Positions 26,033-35,776 of a stretch of DNA of 64,000 bases are shown here, in pieces (position 1 is the stretch's first letter; every line of letters begins with the position of its first letter). Both the position numbers and the translations under genes were made by a program. The DNA comes from Haloferula luteola (GTDB lineage Bacteria; Verrucomicrobiota; Verrucomicrobiia; Verrucomicrobiales; Akkermansiaceae). Location of the stretch: the NCBI RefSeq assembly GCF_014201715.1, contig NZ_JACHFD010000019.1, positions 1-64,000 on the forward strand. The letters are read 5' to 3'. A model generated the notes under the pieces. The model searched no databases and was not told the origin of the DNA. It worked only from the letters and a program-made list of their open reading frames with translations.

Positions 26033-27481
26033 TCAGTGAGGCAGACGATATCGGAAAGTGAGGGTCAGGCCGGGTCGCAACTCCGCCACCGAGCGGCCGG
26101 CATCGCGCGCCATCACAGCGTCCGACTCGATCGCTGCGAACTCTCCCAAGGGAACTCGCAATGAGGCCGAACCTCCGGCCAAAGACAAGCTCCGCACCAA
26201 ACAGGGCACGCCGTCACGGCAGGCCCCCGGCTGCCATCCCTCCCGCAAAGTTTGATTCCCCCACGTCGCCACAAACGTCGGGTTTCCCTCCGCATCCAGC
26301 TGGTAACCACGAAACTTCGCCTCCTCCGGCAGGAAACGCTCCGCCGACAGCTTGACCACATTTTCCCCAGCAGGCGGCGAAGGGCGCGTCCCGCGGTCCA
26401 CCCACTTCGCAGCGCCATCGATGAAGGCCCCCGTCCAGATCAGTTCGGGTGCCAAATGATCCGCCGACCAAGCCAAATTCATTCCTCCCGGGAAACCGAC
26501 GCCGATCGCACGCGGCGTCGTACCATCGATGAAATTCCGATAGATCACCGCCCGCCCGTCTTCCGGTCCCACCACGATCGGCAAACGATCCTCCCGGATC
26601 GAAGCCTGCACCGGCGTTAGCCACCGGTATCCCCCACCTTCGCCCACCTTCCAGCCGAGGGCGATTCCCTGCTGCCCCTCCGCCTCCACATAGCCCACCC
26701 AAAACGCATGCGATCCCGCATCCAGATGGACCTTTCCTGTCTGCGATCGCGACCCATCCATCGGTCCCAATCCCGTCACCGCCACTACAGACTCTCCATC
26801 CAACCGCAACTCCGCCGCATCATCGGCATCCAACAAAAACTCATACTCGCCCGTCTCCGGCGCTTCAAATCGCCCCTCCCACTCCATCGCGAAATGATCC
26901 TCGAACGGCGCACTCTCCACCTTCAGCCATCCATCGTGCTCTTCTTCCACATTGGCTGCTGTCAATTTCGCAAAATCCGGCAACTCACTCCAATCCCCCT
27001 CATAGCTCCGCGATAACAAATCACGCAGGACCGATGCTTCCAGAGGCAATGGATATCGGCTCAGGATCTCCTCTGCGGTCCATGGGCCGGCACGATCGAG
27101 CCCCGCTGCCCGCTGCGCGGCCACGGCCTCCGGAGTGACCGCACTCCCAGCATTTCCCCACGATGAGCGGACATAACTCAAAATGGCTGCCAACGGCTCG
27201 TCGGCGAGCATCGCTCCCTGCGGCGGCATCTCCAATTCATAGTGCCGGCCCGCCACCTCAATCGGCCCGTGGATCCCGTGCAGCACAATCTGAATGGCCC
27301 TCTCCGGCTCGCCCGACACCCAGCGGCTTCCCGCTAACGGCGGAAACGCCCCCTCATTCGCTCCTTTCCCGTCCGCTCCGTGACAGGCACTGCAATAAAG
27401 AGTGAAAAGCTGTTCACCATCCTGGGCTCCCGCCGCAGCGAGGAACCACCAACCGAACCAGCATGGGAGCCATCGCCGCAT
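26033..27481 (-). CDS. Secreted cytochrome c with PA14 domain
   Basis: A protein of about 482 residues (ATG 27481). The signal peptide is followed by a class I cytochrome c module: heme-binding CSACH at about 30-34 and a distal Met in YELEMPPQG. A PA14 module with DWSELPDFAKL, FEAPETGEYEFLLDADDAAELRLDGE and GSHAFWVGY (about 150-280) follows, then a beta-rich C-terminal domain. PA14 domains bind carbohydrate, so the protein may deliver electrons from a sugar dehydrogenase. It lies 36 bp downstream of a LuxR gene and 7 bp upstream of the propeller gene, so the three form one operon. Confidence 0.85.
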   Translation of the reverse strand: MRRWLPCWFGWWFLAAAGAQDGEQLFTLYCSACHGADGKGANEGAFPPLAGSRWVSGEPERAIQIVLHGIHGPIEVAGRHYELEMPPQGAMLADEPLAAILSYVRSSWGNAGSAVTPEAVAAQRAAGLDRAGPWTAEEILSRYPLPLEASVLRDLLSRSYEGDWSELPDFAKLTAANVEEEHDGWLKVESAPFEDHFAMEWEGRFEAPETGEYEFLLDADDAAELRLDGESVVAVTGLGPMDGSRSQTGKVHLDAGSHAFWVGYVEAEGQQGIALGWKVGEGGGYRWLTPVQASIREDRLPIVVGPEDGRAVIYRNFIDGTTPRAIGVGFPGGMNLAWSADHLAPELIWTGAFIDGAAKWVDRGTRPSPPAGENVVKLSAERFLPEEAKFRGYQLDAEGNPTFVATWGNQTLREGWQPGACRDGVPCLVRSLSLAGGSASLRVPLGEFAAIESDAVMARDAGRSVAELRPGLTLTFRYRLPH

Positions 27482-27516
27482 GATGCCCAAAGAAACGTTT
27501 CACTTTGCCAATCCTG

Positions 27517-28686
27517 TCAAAAACCTTCCTCCAGCTCCGCCGTCGGTAAACTCGCATCCGTGACCGCCAGATGCCGAGAAAGCTCCCCCCGGTGCCGAAC
27601 TCCCAACTTGGCAAAAATCTCCCGGAGATGCGACCGGATCGTGTGAACGCTCACCGAAAGCTCCCGAGCGACTTCTTCGTTGCGCAAACCCCCGGCCACC
27701 AAAAGCGCCACCCGATGCTCGGAACTGGTCAGCCGAAACACCGGCATGTGTTGGGCGGCTCCCACCCGACGGCTGAAGGTCACCATCACATAGGGCCAGT
27801 TCGCCTGGCGCGCGGGCTCCACCACCCGCAGCCGCGCCGAAAGTCCCGGCAAACTCGGATGATCCAACTCCACTTCCACGGCCCCCGGTCGCGGATGATC
27901 CCGCATGGCTTCCAGAAATCCCGATACAATCTCCGCCGCCGCTGCCGAAATCTCGGGTGGCAGATGCACCGCTCCCCGCGAATCGCTAGGATGATCATTC
28001 CAGCGATCGCACGCCGCTCGTGCCGCCCGGTTGTGATGCATCTGGCGCCCCTGCAGGTCCAACAGTACCACTCCTTCCAAGGGATGCTCCATGCACTCGG
28101 CCAGCATCTGCCTTACGCGTCGCTCCCGAGACCACGCAGCCACGCGATTCATCGCCACCTCAAAGTGAGGCTGCAACTCCACCAACAGAGCCTTTTCTTC
28201 CACGGTGAACCTTCCTTGCGCGGCTTCCCGGTTCAGCCCGACGTGACCCACCAAACGCGGCCCGTCCCAAGCCAACAAAGCCACTGAATGACGCCAGCCA
28301 TCGGGCTCCATGATCTCTTTCCAAAACCGCGTCGCCTTCAGCTCCTCATCCGAGAATTGCTCGTCGATATCCGCCAACCGCAATCCCGGATGCTGCGCCA
28401 CCATTGCCCCTAGCGGAGGCTCCGCACGATTGATGCGCCCCCAATACTCGTCCGGGTCCCCAGGAATCGTCGAACGAATGATCATCGGTTGAATCCCCTC
28501 ACACGGCAGCGCAGCAATCACATCGCGGCATGGCACGCAGAGATCGATCAAGCGAAGCATCGCTGACCACAAAGGGTCGAGCTCCATCGCTGCATGAAGC
28601 TTCAGCAATTCCGGGCCGAGGACGGGATCGTGAACCGATGCGGGAAACACCGGTTGGGAACGGGGAAGGGTGCGAGTACGGGGCAT
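27517..28686 (-). CDS. LuxR-type transcriptional regulator with a sensory N-terminus
   Basis: A 389-residue regulator with a C-terminal LuxR/FixJ HTH (LTSSEHRVALLVAGGLRNEEVARELSVSVHTIRSHLREIFAKLGVRHRGEL). The rest, about 300 residues, resembles GAF/PAS-type sensory sequence: GVVLLDLQGRQMHHNRAA is PAS-like. No phosphorylated receiver domain is seen. It precedes the cytochrome c/propeller genes on the same strand and likely controls them, in response to an unknown small molecule. Confidence 0.82.
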   Translation of the reverse strand: MPRTRTLPRSQPVFPASVHDPVLGPELLKLHAAMELDPLWSAMLRLIDLCVPCRDVIAALPCEGIQPMIIRSTIPGDPDEYWGRINRAEPPLGAMVAQHPGLRLADIDEQFSDEELKATRFWKEIMEPDGWRHSVALLAWDGPRLVGHVGLNREAAQGRFTVEEKALLVELQPHFEVAMNRVAAWSRERRVRQMLAECMEHPLEGVVLLDLQGRQMHHNRAARAACDRWNDHPSDSRGAVHLPPEISAAAAEIVSGFLEAMRDHPRPGAVEVELDHPSLPGLSARLRVVEPARQANWPYVMVTFSRRVGAAQHMPVFRLTSSEHRVALLVAGGLRNEEVARELSVSVHTIRSHLREIFAKLGVRHRGELSRHLAVTDASLPTAELEEGF

Positions 28687-28776
28687 GAGGGCAGCCTCGT
28701 TCTAGCGAAATCCGAGCCGGATTTCCAAGCTCCTTGGCTGCGCACGAATTGCTTTACCGACCCGGCAAGCACTCCC

Positions 28777-29895
28777 TTACCGCTTCACCGGTGCCTCGAT
28801 GATGCCCTCTTCCGTCTCCTGCTTCAGACGGAGCTGGCCGCAGGCGGCATCGATGTCGTGCCCCTTCTCCAAACGGAGGGTGGCGCTCACTCCGGCTTGC
28901 TTCAAAATATCGCGGAACGCGCGGCAGCGGTCCTCTGGCGGCCTCACCCAATCGAGTCCCTCCACCGTGTTGTACGGAATCAAATTCACCTTCGCCTTCA
29001 ATCGTCGCGCATGTGTCGCCAAAATGCGTGCCTGTTCGAGGTCATCGTTGACGTCACGGATCAGGATATACTCCAGCGTGAGGTGTTGCTTCTTCCGAGA
29101 GTTCCAGTAGTCGAGCGCCTCGAACAATTCCGCCGTCTTCCACTTCTTGTTCACCGGCATGATAAGGTCGCGCACCTCATCGGTGGCTCCGTGCAGAGAA
29201 ATCGCCAAGCGGATTTGCTGGGGATGATCGGCAAGTGCCTTGATTTTCGGGACCAACCCGGATGTCGAAATGGTCAGGTGCCGAGCTCCTAGATGCAGGC
29301 CCCATTCGGCAGTGATGATTTCAATGGCCGCCATCAAACCTTCAAAGTTGGCGAACGGCTCGCCCATGCCCATGAAGACCAGATTGTCCACCCGCTCACC
29401 CGACAAGCGCTCGGCAGCCAACACCTGCCCGGCAATCTCATCAGGTCCGAGATTGCGGGAAAAACCGGCAAGCCCGGAGGCACAAAACTTGCATCCAAAG
29501 GCGCAGCCCACCTGCGAAGAAACACAGAGCGTCCGCCGATCCGAACGCTCGCCATACAGGGCAGGATTGGCAGGAATCAGCACACTCTCGACGTAACGGC
29601 CATCGTGGAGTTTGAACAAAAACTTTCGCGTCGTATCCGCGCTGCCCTGTGTCCGCGCCGCCTCCAAGGCATGCAGCCGATGCGTCGCCACCAGCTTCTC
29701 CCGCAAGGCCGCAGGCAAATTCGTCATCTCGTCGATCGAATCCACCTTCTTCTTCCACACCCAATCAAGGATCTGCCCAGCACGAAAAGCAGGTTGCCCC
29801 CACTCCTTCATCAGGGCGGTGAGCTCGTCTCTCGAAAGTCCGGTCAGGGCAGGCGACACGTCCGCAAGGTGCCGCAGAGACCTCCCACGGTGCAA
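28777..29895 (-). CDS. rlmN: 23S rRNA (adenine(2503)-C(2))-methyltransferase
   Basis: A radical-SAM enzyme that methylates A2503 of 23S rRNA, and A37 of some tRNAs. It has the CxxxCxxC cluster motif (CAFGCKFC), the VFMGMGEPFANF motif and the GLVPKI and SLHGATDEVR segments. The C-terminal DIDAACGQL carries the cysteine needed for resolving the methylated intermediate. The start is uncertain: TTG at 29895 gives 372 residues, GTG at 29859 a shorter version. It is a stand-alone housekeeping gene. Confidence 0.95.
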   Translation of the reverse strand: MHRGRSLRHLADVSPALTGLSRDELTALMKEWGQPAFRAGQILDWVWKKKVDSIDEMTNLPAALREKLVATHRLHALEAARTQGSADTTRKFLFKLHDGRYVESVLIPANPALYGERSDRRTLCVSSQVGCAFGCKFCASGLAGFSRNLGPDEIAGQVLAAERLSGERVDNLVFMGMGEPFANFEGLMAAIEIITAEWGLHLGARHLTISTSGLVPKIKALADHPQQIRLAISLHGATDEVRDLIMPVNKKWKTAELFEALDYWNSRKKQHLTLEYILIRDVNDDLEQARILATHARRLKAKVNLIPYNTVEGLDWVRPPEDRCRAFRDILKQAGVSATLRLEKGHDIDAACGQLRLKQETEEGIIEAPVKR

Positions 29896-29961
29896 TCCTG
29901 AAGGTCATCCGCCAATCCCCAAAGTTGCCGAGGCCCAAGGAATCCGCTAGTTCCCACGCCG

Positions 29962-30552
29962 ATGACTTCGGATCCAGCTCCTCCCACCCCTTTCAATCCC
30001 TACCAAGCTCCAGCCGCCGCCCACGTTCCCGGCATGAGCGATGGGCTCCTCCACCATGCCAGCAATGGCGCCTTCCTCTACGTCCGCAATGGAGCGGTAC
30101 TGCCGGAGATTTGTCCGGTCTCCGGTCAACCAGTGGATTCTCAGGGATATCGAAAGACTCGAACCCTATCGTGGACTCCTCCATGGATCTTCATCCTGTT
30201 TCTGGTCAATCTCCTCGTCATGCTGATCGTCGCCCTGATCGTCCAAAAGAAGGCCAAGGTGCTCCTCAGCCTGAGCCCTGAGGTCCGCAAAAACACCGCG
30301 AAAAAGCGGTGGATCGGCACTGGCCTCGCCATCAGTGGAATCACCTGCATCGCCATGGCGATATCATCGCAGGATGACGCCTTGATCGGTGCGTGGGGAC
30401 TCGGTTCGATCCTGCTGATTCTCTTCAGCCTGCTCGCCTTCATCGCCTCGAATCCACTCAAGGTAGTAAAGCACCGCGATGGCTGGCTCAAAATCAAGGG
30501 CTGCTCGCCCGGGTTTCTTGCCCAGTTGCCATCCCATCCTGCCCCCTTCTAA
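29962..30552 (+). CDS. Hypothetical membrane protein with a Pro-rich N-terminus
   Basis: A 196-residue protein. The first 35 residues are Pro/Ala/Thr-rich. A short cytoplasmic domain contains CPVSGQPVDSQGYRKTRTL. Two pairs of hydrophobic segments follow (about 72-95 and 115-160). It is not recognised by family, though the NPYQAP start is common in Verrucomicrobia and Planctomycetes proteins of unknown function. It is divergent from rlmN. Confidence 0.55.
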   Translation: MTSDPAPPTPFNPYQAPAAAHVPGMSDGLLHHASNGAFLYVRNGAVLPEICPVSGQPVDSQGYRKTRTLSWTPPWIFILFLVNLLVMLIVALIVQKKAKVLLSLSPEVRKNTAKKRWIGTGLAISGITCIAMAISSQDDALIGAWGLGSILLILFSLLAFIASNPLKVVKHRDGWLKIKGCSPGFLAQLPSHPAPF

Positions 30553-30670
30553 CGCCTTAGGGAACCACCGGATCACCATTCCAAAAGCAAAAATCCGGAG
30601 GCTCGCATGACGAACCTCCGGAATTGCATCGGACCGCATCCCTACCGGATTCCCGGTGGCGCAAACCCAA

Positions 30671-32917
30671 TCAGTAGCCAGACACCGGCGGCAATTCCTT
30701 CACCGCCCATGCCTTGTTCGGCTCCGAGCCCATCCGAAATGCGAGGGTTCCTCCTGCCATCAATTCACGATGCGTGATCCATGCCCGATCCAGCGGCTTC
30801 CCATTCAGCAGCGCCTCCTGAATGTAGGGGCTGTCCGGACCATTATCCTTGGCAATCACCTCAAAGGTCTTCCCTCCCTTCAGTTCCACCTGCGCACGGC
30901 GGAAAAGGGGGCTTCCGATCATGTAAACCCCACTGGCCGGATTGACCGGATAGATCCCCAGTGAGCTGAAGACATACCATGCCGACATCTGGCCACAGTC
31001 TTCATTGCCGCACACCCCATCCGGCTTGTCCGTGTAGAACTGAGTAGAAATGTCGCGGATCCACTTCTGGGTTTTCCACGGCTGACCCGCGAAATCGTAA
31101 AGATAGGCCGCATGGTGACTCGGCTCATTGCCATGCGCATACTGGCCAATCAGGCCGGTCACATCCGGTGCATGAGACTCCACCCCCTCGATCGTCCACA
31201 TCTCATCCAACTTGGCGACGAACTTCTCCGGGCCACCCATCAGCTCGATCAAGCCCGGAACATCATGCATCACCGACCAAGTGTACTGCCACGCATTGGC
31301 TTCCGTGAACGACGTGAAATCCACCACGGTCGGCTTGAAAGGCTCCAGCCACTTGCCATTGCGATCCTTGCCGCGCATCAGGCTGGATTCCGTATCGAAC
31401 ACGTTGCGGTAGTTCTGCGCCCGCTTGTCATACTCCCGCGTGACCTTCTTGTCCCCGATGGCTTCAGCAAAACGTGCAATGCACCAATCATCGAACGCAT
31501 ATTCGAGCGTCCGCGAAGTGCCCTGTGCCCCGTCATCACCAGATGGTGCCCAGCCATTCTCCCGATACTCGCGATTCCACTCTCGACGGTTGGAACTGTC
31601 GACCATCGCCGCCAGCATGTCCCGCTCATTGAAATCCGTCAGCCCCTTGAAATAGGCGTCCACGATCACCGGAATCGAGTGGTAACCAATCATGCACCAA
31701 GTGTCGTTCCCACACAACGTCCACACCGGCAATTGTTTCCAGGGACTATGCTTGTAATGAGCTAACATTCCGCTGGTGAAATCATCCACCCGATCGGGAA
31801 CGATCAGAGTGTAGAGCGGATTGGCCGCCCGGAAAGTATCCCACAGAGAAAACGTCGAGTAGTGATCGAAGCCGGACTTCGACTGCACCTCACGATCCGG
31901 TCCGATCCAATGACCATCGGCATCATTGTAGAGATTCGGCGCCACCATCGTGCGGTAGAGCGCGGTGTAAAAGGTGCTCAGCCAGGCGGGATCCGAAGAG
32001 TCGACCTTGATCTTGCCCAACAACGCATTCCACTTCTCGACGGTGCCCTTTCGCACCGCTTCGAAATCCGCATCGCCAACCTCCTTGGCCAAATTCTTCT
32101 TCGCCCCGGAAATATCGATCGGAGAAACACCCACCTTCACCACCAGCGGTTTGGAAGGGTCCACATCGAAATGAAAGGCCCCTTTGATCGCTTTCCCCTT
32201 CAGCGACTTGCCTGACTTCTCATTCCCTCCTTCACGCAGTTCCTGGGAAACAATCGGCTGCGAAAACTCTGCCACGAACGAATAAGTCTTTGGATTCGAC
32301 CAACCGTCGGTCTTTTGCCAGCCCACCACGGTGTGATCATCGATCACCTTGAGCTCCGCTTCGAAGGCAGGCTCACCCGGAGGCGAAATCTTGTGATTCA
32401 AGTCGATCAACACGCTCGCGTCACCCTTCTCCGGAAAGGTGTAGCGGTGGACCGCACAACGCTCCGTCGCGGTCAGCTCGACTTGAATCTTAGGGTCATC
32501 GAAAGTCACTCGATAATAGCCCACTTCCGACTCCTCCTGATCGTGGCTGAAACGAACTCGTGCACCCGTGTCCGGCCGCAAGCCTCCTCCGACACCGGTA
32601 GGAGTTGGATCCCATCGAACCTCTCCCTGCATCGGCATGAACAAAAGGTTACCAAGGTCACCGCAACCGGTGCCACTGAGGTGCGTATGGCTGAAGCCAA
32701 GGATTCCCGGGTCATCGTAATGATACCCCGAACAACGGTCCCAACCATGCACACCCGTATCGGGGCTGGCTTGAACCATACCGAAGGGCGCCGTGGCTCC
32801 GGGAAACACGTGACCATGACCCGCCGTGCCGATCATCGGATCCACGTAGCGGGCAGGTAAAGGCAGCTCAGCTGCCTGCAGGACAATAGGAGTGAGGACG
32901 AAAAACAGTGGTCTCAT
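30671..32917 (-). CDS. GH92 family alpha-mannosidase
   Basis: A 748-residue secreted glycoside hydrolase with an N-terminal signal peptide. GH92 hallmarks are present: VDPMIGTAGHGHVFPGATAPFGMVQASPDT at the N-terminus, GILGFSHTHLSGTGC, YALYRT-type segments, and the C-terminal PDGVCGNEDCGQMSAWYVFSSLG, whose acid residues are catalytic. GH92 enzymes are calcium-dependent, inverting exo-alpha-mannosidases (mostly alpha-1,2). The product probably trims mannan or N-glycans in the periplasm. It has no linked transporter in the window. Confidence 0.93.
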   Translation of the reverse strand: MRPLFFVLTPIVLQAAELPLPARYVDPMIGTAGHGHVFPGATAPFGMVQASPDTGVHGWDRCSGYHYDDPGILGFSHTHLSGTGCGDLGNLLFMPMQGEVRWDPTPTGVGGGLRPDTGARVRFSHDQEESEVGYYRVTFDDPKIQVELTATERCAVHRYTFPEKGDASVLIDLNHKISPPGEPAFEAELKVIDDHTVVGWQKTDGWSNPKTYSFVAEFSQPIVSQELREGGNEKSGKSLKGKAIKGAFHFDVDPSKPLVVKVGVSPIDISGAKKNLAKEVGDADFEAVRKGTVEKWNALLGKIKVDSSDPAWLSTFYTALYRTMVAPNLYNDADGHWIGPDREVQSKSGFDHYSTFSLWDTFRAANPLYTLIVPDRVDDFTSGMLAHYKHSPWKQLPVWTLCGNDTWCMIGYHSIPVIVDAYFKGLTDFNERDMLAAMVDSSNRREWNREYRENGWAPSGDDGAQGTSRTLEYAFDDWCIARFAEAIGDKKVTREYDKRAQNYRNVFDTESSLMRGKDRNGKWLEPFKPTVVDFTSFTEANAWQYTWSVMHDVPGLIELMGGPEKFVAKLDEMWTIEGVESHAPDVTGLIGQYAHGNEPSHHAAYLYDFAGQPWKTQKWIRDISTQFYTDKPDGVCGNEDCGQMSAWYVFSSLGIYPVNPASGVYMIGSPLFRRAQVELKGGKTFEVIAKDNGPDSPYIQEALLNGKPLDRAWITHRELMAGGTLAFRMGSEPNKAWAVKELPPVSGY

Positions 32918-33068
32918 GAATGCATCTTGGGATCCTCTTCATACGAACCGAGGTCGCACCATTTCGGGAGAAAATTTTGGGAATAAGGAAAAACCCCCAA
33001 TTTCTGAGCCTCTGGCACCCTCTCCTGCCGATTTGAAGCTTGGATCTTCGCTCCCAACGACCTTCATC

Positions 33069-33263
33069 ATGCCGCCCATGATTCGTTACCTCGCACTCCT
33101 GTGCTTTGCTCTCATGACCTCCGCATGTTTGGTCGAACGGACTGTCACCGATGAATCCGGGGAAATCCTCTATCAGGAGCCCGAGGTCCACGCCCCGTTC
33201 GAATCCGACGCGACCAAGATCCGCCAAGTCGAAGCCCGCGAGGAACAACTCGGCGAAGAATAA
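33069..33263 (+). CDS. Small lipoprotein (hypothetical)
   Basis: About 64 residues from ATG 33069 (33078 also possible). A basic start, hydrophobic core and a TSAC lipobox-like site (lipid on Cys) are followed by a charged mature part of about 45 residues with no known domain. It is probably outer-membrane or periplasmic. A strong terminator lies 147 bp downstream. Confidence 0.5.
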   Translation: MPPMIRYLALLCFALMTSACLVERTVTDESGEILYQEPEVHAPFESDATKIRQVEAREEQLGEE

Positions 33264-33409
33264 GCCACCATCCCTGCCGAGGCCCTCGACCTTCGACCCG
33301 TGGAAGCGTGTCCCAAAAATTGGTGACATGACACATCCGCGAAATTCCGGCAACTTGCCCGCATCCGAAGGGGCAACCCCGGAAAGTTTTCCAGTTTCAT
33401 GACACATTT

Positions 33410-33441
33410 GGGGCCGCGCGAGTGCGCGGCCCCGTTTTTTT
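33410..33441 (+). terminator. Strong intrinsic terminator
   Basis: The arms GGGGCCGCGC (33410-33419) and GCGCGGCCCC (33424-33433) pair perfectly around a GAGT loop and are followed by G and seven T residues. This is a textbook Rho-independent terminator for the plus strand. It would end the small lipoprotein transcript (or a short RNA from 33264-33409). The minus-strand PEP-CTERM gene ends 25 bp away. Confidence 0.92.
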
Positions 33442-33465
33442 CCCTGGAACCGGAAAACCCAGAAA

Positions 33466-34272
33466 TCAGGCACGTCGGCGACGCAACAACAGCCCGAGCC
33501 CTGCCAAGGAAAGCACCAGCCCTCCCGGCTCAGGAACCGCCGTCATTTGCAGCGCGCCAATATAGGCAAAGGCACTCGCCGACTGATCCATCACCAATGT
33601 GATCTCACCTCCCGCCGTGGGCACCATTCCACTAAAGGTCGCGAAGGTGTCGTTGTTTCCATTGTAACCACCATCTCCGATCCCCGTTCCTGAAGTCTGG
33701 AGATCATAAGTATGGGTCCCATTGATATCCGTGATCGTATACAAACTACTTCGCACCTCCGTCGTTGCGCGCGTCGCGAAAATCGTGAAATCGTAGGTTA
33801 GGGACGGATCGAGACCGGTGAACGTCATCGAACAGGTCGGAGGAGTTCCCGCAGAAGTGTCGAAGAAGAAATAATCTCCAGTCACGTTCCCGAAGGCAAA
33901 GTCGCCCAGAAGCGCCGCACTCGGGCTGGTCAGACCACCGTTGAGAAATCCATTCGCCTGCCAACCCGTCGAGAAATTGAGGCCAATCCCCGTCGCTGCA
34001 TGGGCTTCGTCGAACATGTCCACCAAAGAAGTCACCAGGGGATTGCTTCCAGATCCCGCTCCCCCCACAGCATTAATGGGATAGATCGCATTGTTCCAGT
34101 AGTTGCCATTGCCATCTGGAGAGGCCATCGCATTGCCATTGGTGCCGTCGTCTTTTCCAAAGTCAACGAACAGCCGGTTACCCACGACCAAGGCCGCGGG
34201 TGCTGAACTGGCAAAAAAGGCTGCGCTCAAAAGCGCGCCAACGGGGGAACAAACAAGGCGGAGGAGTTGCAT
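33466..34272 (-). CDS. PEP-CTERM sorted exported protein
   Basis: A 268-residue secreted protein read from ATG 34272. It has a signal peptide, a beta-rich body with a FVDFGKDDG start, and a C-terminal VPEPGG motif, a hydrophobic LVLSLAGLGLLL segment and RRRRA tail. These are the PEP-CTERM sorting and cleavage signals used by exosortase systems in Verrucomicrobia and other Gram-negatives. The body fold and function are unknown. No exosortase gene is nearby. Confidence 0.88.
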   Translation of the reverse strand: MQLLRLVCSPVGALLSAAFFASSAPAALVVGNRLFVDFGKDDGTNGNAMASPDGNGNYWNNAIYPINAVGGAGSGSNPLVTSLVDMFDEAHAATGIGLNFSTGWQANGFLNGGLTSPSAALLGDFAFGNVTGDYFFFDTSAGTPPTCSMTFTGLDPSLTYDFTIFATRATTEVRSSLYTITDINGTHTYDLQTSGTGIGDGGYNGNNDTFATFSGMVPTAGGEITLVMDQSASAFAYIGALQMTAVPEPGGLVLSLAGLGLLLRRRRA

Positions 34273-34475
34273 CTTGGGTTGAGGCTTGGGTTTGCTACAG
34301 CGATTTCCCCCTGGGGAAACCACCGATTCCCTCCTGACTATCAGAGCCCCAATTCAGCGCAAGTTTTTTGTATACAATCAAGGGAGGCAACTGGTGGCTG
34401 ATCCGTGTCCCGAGCCGATTCCCAGCCGCCTGCAGTGAGACCACTCCCCCGCCGTCATCAGCAGCACAGTCTCCC

Positions 34476-35699
34476 TCAGCCCTCCAACTCCTCTCGGTGC
34501 AACTTGCTGAGTTCCTCCAACACCCCATCTAGGGGCAGCCCCTCCTGCTCGAAAGCGCCATGCGATCCACGCTCTCTCATCTCCACCAACCACGGATGAA
34601 CATCCGCCAGCATCTCGTCGTGAACCAGACGCTTCAAGGTTCGCCCTTCCGTCGCAGAGAACGCGACAAGACCCGGCCTTGGCTCCATCAAGAACGGCAA
34701 GAATCTTCGCCCAGTTCTCACCCTCAAATCCCTCAGAATATCGAAACCTGCCGGATCCGTATCGCCAAAATGAAAACACCGCATGCTCCTCGGAAGGCAG
34801 CCTAACAGCTGACAAGTGGCGGCACCGGGGAAGCTCGTAAGCACCAAAAGAACTCCCGGGTTTCTCCTTACCAGCTCCAGAAACACGCTTTCGTTCTCTA
34901 CCGTCAGTAAAGTTCCCGAACCCAATTCCAAGATCGCATCTTGAAGATCGACCGCCGAAAGCGTCACGGGACCCTCACAGACCGAAACATCCACAACCCC
35001 GCCAGCGAGATGCCATTTGATCGGCCCATGCATCGTGACTGTCCGAGGGACACTCGCGATGCCAAAACTCTCCAAGCTCATCTCCAACTCCCCTGTCATC
35101 TCGCGCAACGCCGATTCCAATCGCGGCCTCATTGCCTCGAGCGCCTTCGAATTCCCAGCGATCTGCACACTGGCGTAGCGAATCAGACTCTCATGGGGCC
35201 ATTCCACCACCCCGTGAAGTGCTTCCAGGAGCCGACGATTCGCCTCTCCGTCCGTCCTCTCAAACGGCTGCACCGATCTCCCCGCGAACGCAGACTCCGC
35301 CAGACCTTCAAACCACCTCAGCCACTGCGACCGAATCTTCACCGGAACGGGGCGTTGTGCCGCTTCACGGAAAAATTGCGCCAATTCCTCACGAACTGCC
35401 TCGGGGCGCTGCTGACCAAGCGCCGTGAACAACCATCTCTCTCCTTTCGAACCTTCGAGACGCACTTTCAGCGGCAAGCCCGATCGACCGTGCCGATCAA
35501 TCCTTAGCACGCCATTCGAGCTCTGCTCCGCCACCACCAGATCCTGCTCGGCGAGTTCTCGAGCATCTCCATCGTCCAATCCAGCCCGCCGCAACAGCTG
35601 CTCATAATCGATCTGAAAATCTCGACCTCCTCCCCCTCGCCCCACAGCCGAGGCCCGGTAAATATCGGCGAGTGCTAGCAGGATCGGAGACAACGACAC
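34476..35699 (-). CDS. jetD: Wadjet JetD, toprim-like nuclease subunit
   Basis: A 407-residue protein (GTG start at 35699; upstream ATG and GTG codons run into stops). The N-terminal part resembles DUF3322 and the C-terminal part DUF2220. The toprim-like acidic site is visible: Glu in TVENESVFL and DxD in HFGDTDPAGFDI. JetD cleaves the DNA that the JetABC condensin complex has engaged, so the system removes foreign circular plasmids. It is the last gene, 77 bp after jetC. Confidence 0.85.
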   Translation of the reverse strand: MSLSPILLALADIYRASAVGRGGGGRDFQIDYEQLLRRAGLDDGDARELAEQDLVVAEQSSNGVLRIDRHGRSGLPLKVRLEGSKGERWLFTALGQQRPEAVREELAQFFREAAQRPVPVKIRSQWLRWFEGLAESAFAGRSVQPFERTDGEANRRLLEALHGVVEWPHESLIRYASVQIAGNSKALEAMRPRLESALREMTGELEMSLESFGIASVPRTVTMHGPIKWHLAGGVVDVSVCEGPVTLSAVDLQDAILELGSGTLLTVENESVFLELVRRNPGVLLVLTSFPGAATCQLLGCLPRSMRCFHFGDTDPAGFDILRDLRVRTGRRFLPFLMEPRPGLVAFSATEGRTLKRLVHDEMLADVHPWLVEMRERGSHGAFEQEGLPLDGVLEELSKLHREELEG

Positions 35700-35776
35700 T
35701 CCATCAGGCTGGATTCAAATTCCCCGCTTGGAAACAGCTGACTTCATCACCGGTAAATCATGACCGTGAACCGGAC

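Noticed and set aside
33327-33407. CATGACACAT twice, 71 bp apart, upstream of the strong terminator
   Set aside because: Two short copies only, without other supporting structure; may be chance.
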